Part shown: piece after piece, positions 17,490-24,697 of the stretch | Layout of the letters: the number at the start of each line of letters is the position of its first letter | Numbering within the stretch: the stretch's first letter is position 1 | NCBI GenBank assembly: GCA_046757565.1 | Contig: JBHHYN010000015.1 | Coordinates: forward strand, 1 to 38,898 | Origin: JBHHYN01 sp046757565 | GTDB taxonomy: Bacteria > Pseudomonadota > Gammaproteobacteria > Eutrophobiales > Eutrophobiaceae | Direction: 5' to 3' | Length of the DNA stretch: 38,898 nt | Position numbers and translations under genes: made by a program | The notes under the pieces: generated by a model | Told to the model about the DNA's origin: nothing | Database searches by the model: none | The model's input: the letters and a program-made list of their open reading frames with translations, nothing else

Positions 17490-17576
17490 CATAACGCCGC
17501 AAATAAGAGGCGCCGTTTTTCAGGTGTCCGATGGAGCTGCGTAGCAGCGGAATGAACCTGATTTGCCTTGTTATGT
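17490..17576 (-). other. attC-like cassette recombination site (after the 126-aa gene)
   Basis: Read on the minus strand, the site runs from CATAACAAGGCAAAT (17576 downward) to ATTTGCGGCGTTATG (ending at 17490). The two ends pair as inverted arms (CATAAC...GCAAAT), with mismatched bases between. Inner arms CAGGTTCATTCCGCTGC and TCAGGTGT contain further dyads. A TAACA...GCGTTATG frame of about 87 bases is the arrangement of VCR-like attC sites. It lies just after the stop of the 126-aa gene, in the orientation expected for a cassette. Confidence 0.65.
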
Positions 17577-17581
17577 TGCTT

Positions 17582-17962
17582 CTATTGAATGATCTCATGG
17601 CTAAATCGATCTCGATTTTTCCAGTAGGGGCATACCGGACAAGTTTTTCCATCAGGATAATCAATTCCTTCTTCATGTGGGCATCCTATGATTTGATCGA
17701 TCATTCCTACAGTTCTCGCGGAATTTTCCTCTATGAACGAAATTACTTCTTCAAGAACTTTTTCCGATTTCCTTATGTCGTCGTCGCTTGTCCATTTCTT
17801 CATATTCTTTGGCTCTTCTCCCTCATTCATAATAATTCCACAAACAACCTTCGAGGCCCTCTTATTGTCTGGGCCATAAAAGGCAACTGTGGCAATAGGA
17901 TAACCCTTCCGCCCCTTTCGTGCTCTTTTAATTAAATATTTTCTATTCTTACCTTGAGCCAT
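17582..17962 (-). CDS. cassette-borne protein of unknown function with Cys/His motifs
   Basis: This 126-residue protein has no function I can name, although the pattern feels like a recurrent family of hypothetical proteins. The N-terminus is basic (KNRKYLIKRARKGRKGYP), followed by a probable beta strand region TVAFYGPDNKRASKVVCGII, a charged helical part, and a C-terminal motif CPHEEGIDYP with CPVCPYW. C94, H96, C108 and C111 could bind zinc. The ATG at 17962 is preferred over the TTG just before it. It sits alone between two attC-like sites, the layout of a single-gene integron cassette. The opposite-strand frame is hydrophobic and looks like a shadow. Confidence 0.75.
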   Translation of the reverse strand: MAQGKNRKYLIKRARKGRKGYPIATVAFYGPDNKRASKVVCGIIMNEGEEPKNMKKWTSDDDIRKSEKVLEEVISFIEENSARTVGMIDQIIGCPHEEGIDYPDGKTCPVCPYWKNRDRFSHEIIQ

Positions 17963-17988
17963 CAATCTGTTACTTCATTTAACTTGCA

Positions 17989-18076
17989 ACATAACGCTAT
18001 GCTAACTTGCCATTTTATACAGAGCAGAGTGAAACGGCGCGGTGTATAAAATGGTCAAGTTGAGCTACTTGTTAGC
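17989..18076 (-). other. attC-like cassette recombination site (after brnA)
   Basis: On the minus strand the site starts with GCTAACAAG (18076 downward, overlapping the last codons of brnA) and ends with AGCGTTATG near 17990. The inner arms pair over 11 bp: CCATTTTATAC and GTATAAAATGG. They are extended by CAACTTG/CAAGTT, with one extra A on one side, like the extrahelical base of real attC sites. The central loop is about 22 bases. Length and ends match the second site at 17490-17576 although the sequences differ, which is typical of attC sites: conserved structure, variable sequence. Confidence 0.7.
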
Positions 18077-18301
18077 AGCTTTTTCTTCAAGACGCTCAAC
18101 TAGCCAAAGTTTAATTATAGATTGACGTGTTACACCGACACGGCTTGCTTCTCTGTCTAGCGAATCAATAACCCAGGAAGGGAAGTCAACATTAATACGT
18201 TTTTGCTTTTGATTAGGACGTTTAATTGACGATAAATCAAGATCATTAATAATGTCTTGTTTGTTGTCATCAAATTTTTTATCAAAGTTCTTAGCTTTCA
18301 T
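18065..18301 (-). CDS. brnA: BrnA-type ribbon-helix-helix antitoxin
   Basis: This 78-residue protein has a flexible charged N-terminus and a C-terminal ribbon-helix-helix: QKRINVDFPSWVIDSLDREA (strand and helix 1) and GVTRQSIIKLWLVERL (helix 2). BrnA proteins bind the BrnT toxin and repress the operon as dimers. Its start overlaps the end of brnT by 11 bases, so the two are translationally coupled, toxin first. The last codons overlap the start of an attC-like site. Confidence 0.87.
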   Translation of the reverse strand: MKAKNFDKKFDDNKQDIINDLDLSSIKRPNQKQKRINVDFPSWVIDSLDREASRVGVTRQSIIKLWLVERLEEKAANK

Positions 18302-18554
18302 AGAGTTTCACCTCTTTTTTGCGGGAGCACCTAACGGAAATTATTCTGATGGTGCTACCACGATAGGTTATTACAGCCGACCAATGCTTTTTAGTGATAC
18401 ATGCAATTACTAAAAAACGTGGCTCATCTTCTGATTTTACTTGTATCTCGACGAGGTCCGGGTCGAGCCAAAGTGCTTGGGCAGTAACAAAATCAATACC
18501 ATGCTTTGCTAGATTTGCAGCACTTTTGTTATTGTCATATTCAAAAACATACAT
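18291..18554 (-). CDS. brnT: BrnT-family RNase toxin
   Basis: This 87-residue protein has the BrnT layout: FEYDNNKSAANLAKHGIDFVTAQALW at the N-terminus, then a strand region with VIACITKKHWSAVITYRGSTIRIISVR and a terminal SRKKEVKLYES. BrnT is a RelE-fold toxin that slows growth by inhibiting translation; BrnA neutralises it. It leads the brnTA operon and its promoter lies directly upstream. The ATG at 18554 has no Shine-Dalgarno and is 7 bases after the -10 hexamer, so the mRNA may be leaderless. Confidence 0.88.
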   Translation of the reverse strand: MYVFEYDNNKSAANLAKHGIDFVTAQALWLDPDLVEIQVKSEDEPRFLVIACITKKHWSAVITYRGSTIRIISVRCSRKKEVKLYES

Positions 18555-18589
18555 GAGTAAAATATATACCTAAATTACTCATATAGCAA
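18553..18589 (-). promoter_or_regulatory. brnTA promoter with inverted-repeat operator
   Basis: On the minus strand a -35 TTGCTA (18589-18584), a 17-base spacer and a -10 TATATT (18566-18561) run up to the brnT start. A perfect 8-bp inverted repeat, ATGAGTAA (18553-18560, plus strand) and TTACTCAT (18575-18582), brackets the -10 region. That is where a BrnA dimer would block RNA polymerase. The expected transcription start coincides with the start codon. Confidence 0.6.
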
Positions 18590-18599
18590 GTTTTCGTTA

Positions 18600-18640
18600 T
18601 ATGGCAGCTAACGAGGCTGTAGAAAAAGTCGGTTAAGGAA
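18600..18640 (-). other. possible truncated attC end and mobile-element scar
   Basis: On the minus strand GCCTCGTTAGCTGCC (18617-18603) looks like the right end of a third attC site just upstream of brnT. The sequence before it, containing CCGACTTTTTCTACAGCC, does not complete the other arm and resembles the end of some insertion sequences. This would mark the upstream boundary of the brnTA cassette. Support is weak. Confidence 0.3.
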
Positions 18641-18704
18641 AGGAGTTGTTGTCACCATATTGGATTCAGGGATAAAGTTAACTAATGCGGATGGTTTTTT
18701 GTGG

Positions 18705-18731
18705 AATCAATAGGGTCAGTTTCGATTGATT
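18705..18731 (+). repeat. third REP-like palindrome copy
   Basis: AATCAAT (18705-18711), a 13-base AGGGTCAG loop and ATTGATT (18725-18731) repeat the unit at 16819-16845 with one base changed. It bounds the far side of the toxin-antitoxin island. The bases from about 18732 to 18881 hold no gene I can support. A plus-strand frame opening at 18765 (VTGYIVPYHV) recalls the start of REP-associated transposases only faintly. Confidence 0.65.
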
Positions 18732-18881
18732 GCATGACGATGCCCATGCGCCTGTGAACCAGTCATGCCTGTAACAGGTTATATCGTGCCTTACCATGTT
18801 CGCCCACGCTTGCAACAGATTGTGAGCCTGCGGGTATTTCATCATCCCTGTCCAACTGATGGAGACCGCCCCACCCTTCCC

Positions 18882-19655
18882 TCAAAGAGAGGATATAACT
18901 TCCCCCTTTTTAAACACCACAAACTCACCTCTTCCCATCCTGTTCCAGGTTTCGTTGTCCGTTAAAGGCCGGGAGGCAACTACTGTCACAACATCTTTTG
19001 GTGTCGTGAACTCCTTGAAATCCACGGACATTTCCGTGTCGATTAGCTGCGCCTTGCCAAACGGGGCGCGCCGGGTTAACCAGCACATCCGGTTACTGCA
19101 ATGTACATACAGACACACTGCGTCGCTTAACATAAAATTGAAAATACCCAGGCCGTCCAGTTCACAGGCCAGCTTGCGAATATATGTGATCAATGCTGTT
19201 TCCTGTTGCGGCCGTTCGGGAAAGCGTTTTCTTATCCTTCCCAACAACCAGCAGAAGGCGTGCTCGCTGTCCGTGGTCCCGACCGGATGATAGGTGTTCA
19301 GCGGATAGTTCTTGATGCCCTTCAATTGCCCGTTATGGGCAAACACCCAGTTTGAACCCCACAATTCACGGGAAAACGGATGAGTATTGGCCAGACAGAC
19401 CCTGCCCCGGTTTGCCTTGCGGATATGGGAAATAACGACATGACTCTTGATAGAGTATTGCTGGATCAGTTTCGCCACCTCCGATACTGCACTGGGACGG
19501 GGGTCGTGAAACAGCCGACAGGCACGTCCTTCATAAAAACCGATTCCCCAACCATCTTTATGCGGGCCGGTTCTTCCACCACGCTGCATTAATCCACTGA
19601 AACTGAAGCAGATATCCGTCGGTGTATTGGCGCTCATTCCCAGGAGTTCACACAT
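18882..19655 (-). CDS. class II glutamine amidotransferase (YafJ family)
   Basis: This 257-residue protein has an N-terminal nucleophile hydrolase fold: MCELLGMSANTPTD, with C2 the catalytic cysteine after loss of Met. GPHKDGWGIGFYEG, SHIRKANRGRVCLANTHPF, WVFAHNGQL and GTTDSEHAFCWLL are the conserved glutamine-binding and active-site segments. It has only the amidotransferase domain, so an ammonia acceptor enzyme or another amide substrate is unknown. YafJ-like proteins are generally described as putative amidotransferases. It lies 48 bases after thiL at the end of the riboflavin/thiamine operon, where many gammaproteobacteria have pgpA. Confidence 0.88.
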   Translation of the reverse strand: MCELLGMSANTPTDICFSFSGLMQRGGRTGPHKDGWGIGFYEGRACRLFHDPRPSAVSEVAKLIQQYSIKSHVVISHIRKANRGRVCLANTHPFSRELWGSNWVFAHNGQLKGIKNYPLNTYHPVGTTDSEHAFCWLLGRIRKRFPERPQQETALITYIRKLACELDGLGIFNFMLSDAVCLYVHCSNRMCWLTRRAPFGKAQLIDTEMSVDFKEFTTPKDVVTVVASRPLTDNETWNRMGRGEFVVFKKGEVISSL

Positions 19656-19703
19656 GATTTCTGAATATCCTCCGGTGATGTAACCTCAATAGACCCGCAT
19701 CCT

Positions 19704-20669
19704 TCAGAAATGCCGATATCCGGAGCAGCGCAAATCATATTCCGACCCGTCCGATTGTAACCAGCGTATTGCTTCATTTTCCACTATTCTCCCGATACAC
19801 GTCACTGAACAATCCATTTCTATTTCCATACGTTGCAGTTGCCGGCAATTACTTACAGGGAGGGTAAAACAGAGTTCATAGTCATCACCGGAACAGAGCG
19901 CTGTCTGCCACAAAATATCTTCATCGGTGATTTGTGCAAGCGCGTCACAAACAGGGACTTTTCCCAGTTCGATGACGGCGCCTACCGAACTTGCACGCAG
20001 TATATGACCGAGATCCACAGCCAGGCCATCGGATATATCGATGACGGCGGATGCCAGACCTCGTAACCCGGCCCCTAACTCGATTCGTGGTATGGGTCTG
20101 AGCAAACGCGTTAAACACTCTGCAGAAAGCTCTTCAGTATCATTGCATTCCCCATTTAGAACCTTCAGTGCGAAGCCCGCACCGCCCAGGCAACCGGAAA
20201 CATAGATCGAATCACCCGGCACAGCACCGCTACGTTTGATTGCAGCACCACACGGGACAGTGCCTAATATCTGTACAGTGATGGATAACGGCCCACGCGT
20301 AAGATCACCTCCAATCAAAGAGACGGAATAGCGTTTGGCCAGATCGGCGAATCCCCGTGCAAAACTTTCCAGCCAGGCAGGGTTATTCTCCGGAACAGTC
20401 AGGGCAAGGGTTACCCAGCGGGGTTCTGCCGCCATCGCAGCGATATCACTTAAATTTACGGCAAGGGATTTAAACCCTATATCATAGGGATCTGTGTCAG
20501 TCTGAAAGTGGACGCCACTGATCAGGGTATCGACCGAAGTGACAAGTTCCATTCCAGTGGGCAACCCGATGACGGCCGCATCGTCACCAATACCGCACGT
20601 CACGCCAACCGCTTCCCCGGTCAGGCTTTTAAAATAGCGATCGATAATCTCGAATTCATTCAGGGACAT
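19704..20669 (-). CDS. thiL: thiamine-monophosphate kinase
   Basis: ThiL phosphorylates thiamine monophosphate to thiamine diphosphate with ATP. The 321-residue product begins MSLNEFEIIDRYF and contains GIGDDAAVI, the SVDTLISGVHF motif, the SLAVNLSDIAAMAAEPRW segment and SLIGGDLTRGPLSITVQILG. A later DISDGLAVDLGHIL and LCSGDDYELCFTLP complete the PurM-like fold. The frame extends to a TTG at 20711, but the ATG at 20669 matches the family start and avoids overlap with nusB. It follows nusB as in E. coli. Its product is the cofactor of Dxs, encoded elsewhere in the window. Confidence 0.95.
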   Translation of the reverse strand: MSLNEFEIIDRYFKSLTGEAVGVTCGIGDDAAVIGLPTGMELVTSVDTLISGVHFQTDTDPYDIGFKSLAVNLSDIAAMAAEPRWVTLALTVPENNPAWLESFARGFADLAKRYSVSLIGGDLTRGPLSITVQILGTVPCGAAIKRSGAVPGDSIYVSGCLGGAGFALKVLNGECNDTEELSAECLTRLLRPIPRIELGAGLRGLASAVIDISDGLAVDLGHILRASSVGAVIELGKVPVCDALAQITDEDILWQTALCSGDDYELCFTLPVSNCRQLQRMEIEMDCSVTCIGRIVENEAIRWLQSDGSEYDLRCSGYRHF

Positions 20670-20707
20670 GGATCTGTCAGTCTCGGTATAACACAGAGAA
20701 GCGGGAT

Positions 20708-21166
20708 TCAAGGTGTATTGGAAATTTCCTCCGGCCTGATTTGCCGTGCCGCCCTGTCCAGTACACCATTGATATATTTATGTGACTGCTCGGCGCCGAA
20801 CATTTTCGCGAGTTCAATCGACTCATTCAGCACAACACGCCAGGGCAATTCCGGATGATGAGATAACTCATACAGGCCCAGTTTCAGTATGGCGCACTCA
20901 ACCGGATTGATTTCTTCCAGGGGACGGTCCAGTAGCGGACCTAGCCGCCTGTCCAGTTCATCAGAATATTTTTCCATTCCCTCCAGCAAATCACGGAAAT
21001 ATGACTTGTCTGCTTTTTTCAGCTCCGCCCTGTCGTTTTCGAACTCATCGATTACGCTCGACATAGCGGGCCGGGCCATCAACCATTGATAATAGGCCTG
21101 GACAGCGGTACGCCTCGCCCGGACACGCGCCCGGGGAGAAAAAGGCTTGTTTGGCACCTCCTCCAT
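20708..21166 (-). CDS. nusB: transcription antitermination factor NusB
   Basis: This 152-residue all-helical RNA-binding protein joins NusE (ribosomal S10) on boxA RNA during rRNA transcription. The N-terminal RARRTAVQAYYQWLMA and C-terminal ECAILKLGLYEL, PWRVVLNESIELAKMFGAEQSHKYINGVLD are standard NusB. Its ATG overlaps the last base of the ribH stop (TAATG), so translation is coupled. It is part of the conserved ribH-nusB-thiL order. Confidence 0.96.
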   Translation of the reverse strand: MEEVPNKPFSPRARVRARRTAVQAYYQWLMARPAMSSVIDEFENDRAELKKADKSYFRDLLEGMEKYSDELDRRLGPLLDRPLEEINPVECAILKLGLYELSHHPELPWRVVLNESIELAKMFGAEQSHKYINGVLDRAARQIRPEEISNTP

Positions 21167-21639
21167 TAGCTGATTTTCCTGAACACGGAAATCATATCAA
21201 GTGCCGTGCACGCGGCTTCGCTGCCCTTGTTACTCTCTTCATCACCTGAGCGATCCAGCGCCTGCTGGGTGGAATCCACAGTCAAAACTCCAAAAATCAC
21301 CGGGACATCCGCTTGCAGGGCAATCTTTGCCAGTCCGCTGGAACAGGCTCTGGCGATATACTCAAAATGTGGCGTTTCTCCCCTGATGACCGCCCCCAGT
21401 GCAATAACGGCATCGTACTCACCCTTACCGGCGACCCGTGCGGCCGCCACGGGTATTTCAAACGCGCCGGGGACGCGTACGAGTGTGATAGCATTTTTTT
21501 GCACACCACGATTGGTTAACGTATCAAGACAACCTTGCAGCAGGCGATCAACAATAAAACTGTTATAACGGCTGGCGACGATGGCAATGTGCACATCGTT
21601 AACACCTCCTGATGCCTCAATTTTGTTTATAACGGACAT
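21166..21639 (-). CDS. ribH: 6,7-dimethyl-8-ribityllumazine synthase
   Basis: RibH condenses the ribityl-aminouracil with dihydroxybutanone phosphate to make lumazine, the penultimate step of riboflavin synthesis. The 157-residue product has VASRYNSFIVDRLLQGC, VRVPGAFEIPVAA, ALGAVIRGETPHFEYIA (catalytic histidine in HFEY) and PVIFGVLTVDSTQQALDRS. It usually forms 60-mer or pentamer shells. It is followed directly by nusB. The 145 bases between ribH and ribBA contain no gene. Confidence 0.96.
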   Translation of the reverse strand: MSVINKIEASGGVNDVHIAIVASRYNSFIVDRLLQGCLDTLTNRGVQKNAITLVRVPGAFEIPVAAARVAGKGEYDAVIALGAVIRGETPHFEYIARACSSGLAKIALQADVPVIFGVLTVDSTQQALDRSGDEESNKGSEAACTALDMISVFRKIS

Positions 21640-21784
21640 GAAACAACTCGTCGTTTTTACCTAATCGCCTCAGACAGAAAAACCGGTGACGCTACAGGGC
21701 AAACCGTATGCACCTGGAAACCATCGATCAAGTATGCGCAATAATCCGCTGGATTGTTCGTTCATACATCGAATAACTCTTATG

Positions 21785-22906
21785 TTATTTACTGACATAT
21801 TCAACCACTTCCAGGCCAAAACCGGACAATGCATGGATTCTCTTCGGGGAACTCAGTACAACCATTTTCCCCACGCCCAGATCCGAGAGTATTTGTGAAC
21901 CAAGACCTATTGTTCTGAGATCCTTGCTGTTTTGATCGATATTCCTTACGTCCTCCTTCCTGTTGGAATTTATATTCTCAATTTGCTCTATCACGGCTTC
22001 CGGTTCGACCTGATTACTCAAAATCACAATTACACCCTGATCTTTTTCTGCTATTCGGATCAGCACCTCCCCAAGTGACCAGCGATTTTTTGCAGGAATA
22101 GCTCCCGGTATTTCATTAAGCGGATTTTCAATATGCACCCTCACCAGGACCGGTTTATCCGGTTCAATCCGACCTTTGACCATGGCCAGATGAATATCAC
22201 TCTTTATACTGTCCCGATAGGCAAACAATCTGAAATCTCCATATTCAGTAGAGATTTTATTTTCAGCGACACGTTCAATGGTCTTTTCATTCTGGATGCG
22301 GTAACGGATCAGGTTTGCAATCGTACCGATCTTGATACCATGCTGTCTGGCCAACACCTCCAGATCGGGGCGCCTGGCCATGGTGCCGTCTTCATTCAGT
22401 ATTTCCACAATCACCGCGGCGGGTTGAAATCCTGCAAGCCGTGCCAGATCACAGCCCGCCTCGGTATGGCCGGCACGCGACAGCACGCCACCCGGATGCG
22501 CCATCAGAGGAAATACATGGCCGGGTTGCACGAGATCAGTCGGTTTTGCGTCCACTGCGACCGCTTTCCGGATCGTTACAGCGCGATCTGCGGCAGAGAT
22601 ACCTGTGGTAACGCCCTCCGCTGCCTCGATGGAGACGGTGAAATTCGTTGAGATCTCCGAAGAGAAGTTTCTTGCCATAAGTGGCAGGTTCAAGCGCCGG
22701 CAATGCGCCCTGGTCAATGGCAGACAGATCAGACCACGGCCGTAGCGTGCCATAAAATTGATATCTTCCGGACGCACTATCTCCGCGGCAATGACCAAAT
22801 CGCCTTCATTTTCGCGGTCCTCGTCGTCCATGAGGATAATCATCCGGCCTTCACGGAGTTCCTGTATGAGTTCTTCTGTCGTATTTAATGCCATGGCATT
22901 ATTCAT
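21785..22906 (-). CDS. ribBA: 3,4-dihydroxy-2-butanone-4-phosphate synthase with degenerate GTP cyclohydrolase II-like domain
   Basis: The N-terminal domain (about residues 1-205) is an intact RibB: ILMDDEDRENEGDLVIAAE binds ribulose 5-phosphate and metal, and GGVLSRAGHTEAGCDLARLAG carries the conserved histidine and glutamate. The C-terminal domain has the RibA fold pattern (YGDFRLFAYRD, VLVRVHIE, DLRTIGLGSQILSDLG). It lacks the zinc-binding cysteine cluster, showing HIENPLNEIPGAIP where active enzymes have cysteines. This matches the RibBX type known in proteobacteria, with cyclohydrolase activity supplied by a separate RibA. The ATG at 22906 overlaps the end of ribE by 8 bases; another ATG lies at 22894, so the start is uncertain by 4 codons. 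Confidence 0.92.
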   Translation of the reverse strand: MNNAMALNTTEELIQELREGRMIILMDDEDRENEGDLVIAAEIVRPEDINFMARYGRGLICLPLTRAHCRRLNLPLMARNFSSEISTNFTVSIEAAEGVTTGISAADRAVTIRKAVAVDAKPTDLVQPGHVFPLMAHPGGVLSRAGHTEAGCDLARLAGFQPAAVIVEILNEDGTMARRPDLEVLARQHGIKIGTIANLIRYRIQNEKTIERVAENKISTEYGDFRLFAYRDSIKSDIHLAMVKGRIEPDKPVLVRVHIENPLNEIPGAIPAKNRWSLGEVLIRIAEKDQGVIVILSNQVEPEAVIEQIENINSNRKEDVRNIDQNSKDLRTIGLGSQILSDLGVGKMVVLSSPKRIHALSGFGLEVVEYVSK

Positions 22907-23498
22907 GCTCTGTTTGCAGTAACCCTTCCAGATAACGGGCAATCATGTCGACTTCCAGGTTGATTTCAGTCCCTTTTCTGTAGGCTGAAAATATCGTTTC
23001 CTCGTATGTATGCGGGATGATATTGACAGTAAAGCTGCTTTGATCGGCCTCATTGATGGTAAGGCTGACTCCGTCTATACAAATTGAGCCTTTTCTGCAT
23101 ATATAGCGGGACAACGTATCAGGCTTATGAATACGATACTGGATGGACCTCGCCTGTTCCTGAAAATCGATTATCCCGGCAATGCCATCGACATGGCCAC
23201 TGACGATATGGCCACTGAGACGATCGCTTGGCCTGAGCGCCTTCTCCAGATTGACCCTGTCGCCTTTTCTAAGCGTATCAAATGTTGTGCAGGAAAGCGT
23301 CTCCTTTGACACGTCGGCTGTGAACCCGGTCCCATTCATTTCGACAACAGTCAGACATACACCATTAACACAAATACTGTCACCGATTGACACATCGGAC
23401 AGATCCAGCTTGCCTGTTTCGATAGTAAATCGTTTATCGGAACCTTTAGCATCAACGAGTTTGATGGTTCCAACGGCTTCAATAATTCCGGTAAACAT
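22899..23498 (-). CDS. ribE: riboflavin synthase (alpha chain)
   Basis: Riboflavin synthase dismutates two lumazines into riboflavin plus a pyrimidine. The 199-residue protein starts with the canonical MFTGIIEAVG. It contains two tandem lumazine-binding domains, seen as the paired motifs GDSICVNGVCLTVVE (first half) and GSICIDGVSLTINEAD (second half), with SGHIVSGHVDGI between them. E. coli calls the gene ribC and many others ribE. It overlaps the next gene, ribBA, and follows ribD by 95 bases. Confidence 0.95.
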   Translation of the reverse strand: MFTGIIEAVGTIKLVDAKGSDKRFTIETGKLDLSDVSIGDSICVNGVCLTVVEMNGTGFTADVSKETLSCTTFDTLRKGDRVNLEKALRPSDRLSGHIVSGHVDGIAGIIDFQEQARSIQYRIHKPDTLSRYICRKGSICIDGVSLTINEADQSSFTVNIIPHTYEETIFSAYRKGTEINLEVDMIARYLEGLLQTEHE

Positions 23499-23590
23499 AC
23501 TTTAGCAAGAAAATTGATAGTAACAAGTGTAAAGATGCGCTATTTTAGTTGATTACCTGCAGGGCGTCCGCTTTTCTTTTCACCTTCCAC

Positions 23591-23616
23591 CTTTTACTTT
23601 TTACTTTTTACTTTTA
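23591..23616. repeat. short tandem repeat at the ribD 3' end
   Basis: Four near-identical 6-7-base units (CTTTTA / CTTTTTA on the plus strand) follow each other. On the coding strand they encode the last lysine-rich residues and the stop of RibD (TAA at 23596-23594). Slippage would change only the C-terminal tail. Confidence 0.7.
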
Positions 23617-24697
23617 AAGTCAGCCGCATATCTTCGCCAACCTGCCTGGTTTCAATCAATCTTAATTGAATCCTGTCAGTCATGGATTGCAGGGCGGGGA
23701 GATGGAACAGCCCTTTGCTACTGTCACCAAGTAATACCGGCGCCTGATACAAGACTAATTCATCGATAAGACCCTTGCTTAGCAGGCTGCCGGCCAGTTT
23801 CGAACCTGCTTCCAACAACACTTCATTAATCTCCTCCTCTCCGGCGAGATAACCAAGAACAGTATCCATGAATGTCTCACTGGCCGGCCCGGTAACAATG
23901 ACTTCAGCACCCGCATCGCTAAGGCGCGCCTGTAATGCCCTCTCTTTCAGAGTTGTGAATATCAATGTTCGCCCCGGCAAGTGCAACATTTTTGCCGAGG
24001 CCGGAAACTTTAATCCGGGATCAATCACCACGCGCAGAGGTTGCCTACCGTTCAGATCGATGTCGCGGACATTCAGGCCCGGATCATCCACAAGCACCGT
24101 TCCGATACCCGTCATTACCGCCGAACTTTGAGCACGCAACCGCTGTACATCCTCCCTGGCTGCCTCCCCTGTGATCCATTGACTATCGCCGTTTGCAAGG
24201 GCCGTCCTGCCATCAAGACTCATTCCCAATTTACAACGGACGTAGGGCCGCTGCAGTGTCATGCGCATGATAAAACCGGGATTGAGATCCTGCGCCTGCG
24301 ACCGCAGCAAACCAAGGTCTGTCTCTATGCCTGCCTGCTCAAGCGTTGACAGACCTTGATTTGAAACGGACGGATTTGGATCGGACATGGCGGCAAATAA
24401 TTTCCCTATCCCCGCCCGGACCAGCGCGTCGGTACAAGGCGGAGTTCTACCGGTGTGGCAGCAAGGTTCGAGTGTGACATAGCAGCTTGCACCGGTAACC
24501 TCACCACTGGCACTGTTCAACGCATTGATCTCGGCGTGGGCACCCCCGGTAACCTCATGCCAGCCTTCCGCAATTATGCGGCCATCCCTGATCAGGACAC
24601 ATCCGACTCTGGGGTTGGGATGGGTAGTGTATAGGCCCTTCCTCGCCAGCTGCAGGGCCCGTGACATAAAGGAGTAATCAGCTGCTGTCCACGTCAA
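23594..24697 (-). CDS. ribD: bifunctional pyrimidine deaminase/reductase RibD
   Basis: RibD deaminates and then reduces the pyrimidine product of GTP cyclohydrolase II. The 367-residue protein has an N-terminal zinc deaminase domain, with GGAHAEINAL (zinc His and catalytic Glu) and EPCCHTGRTPPC (two zinc cysteines). Its C-terminal NADPH reductase domain has RPYVRCKLGMSLDGRTAL, DSQWITGEAAREDVQRLRA and VLLEAGSKLAGSLL. The ATG overlaps the nrdR stop (ATGA). The C-terminal residues KVKSKK are encoded by a short tandem repeat. The nrdR-ribD order is the usual gammaproteobacterial one. Confidence 0.96.
   Translation of the reverse strand: MTWTAADYSFMSRALQLARKGLYTTHPNPRVGCVLIRDGRIIAEGWHEVTGGAHAEINALNSASGEVTGASCYVTLEPCCHTGRTPPCTDALVRAGIGKLFAAMSDPNPSVSNQGLSTLEQAGIETDLGLLRSQAQDLNPGFIMRMTLQRPYVRCKLGMSLDGRTALANGDSQWITGEAAREDVQRLRAQSSAVMTGIGTVLVDDPGLNVRDIDLNGRQPLRVVIDPGLKFPASAKMLHLPGRTLIFTTLKERALQARLSDAGAEVIVTGPASETFMDTVLGYLAGEEEINEVLLEAGSKLAGSLLSKGLIDELVLYQAPVLLGDSSKGLFHLPALQSMTDRIQLRLIETRQVGEDMRLTLKVKSKK

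Noticed and set aside
17531..17935. Plus-strand hydrophobic frame of 134 codons
   Set aside because: It is antisense to the 126-aa cassette gene, and its composition looks like the shadow of a charged protein on the other strand. It also overlaps an attC-like site.
18765..18965. Remnant of a REP-associated transposase
   Set aside because: Only a few residues (VTGYIVPYHV) recall the family start, and the frame lacks the catalytic HUH motif; too weak to annotate.
21640..21784. Possible FMN riboswitch near ribBA or ribH
   Set aside because: I looked for the conserved RFN motifs and saw none. The gene order also places this gap inside the operon.
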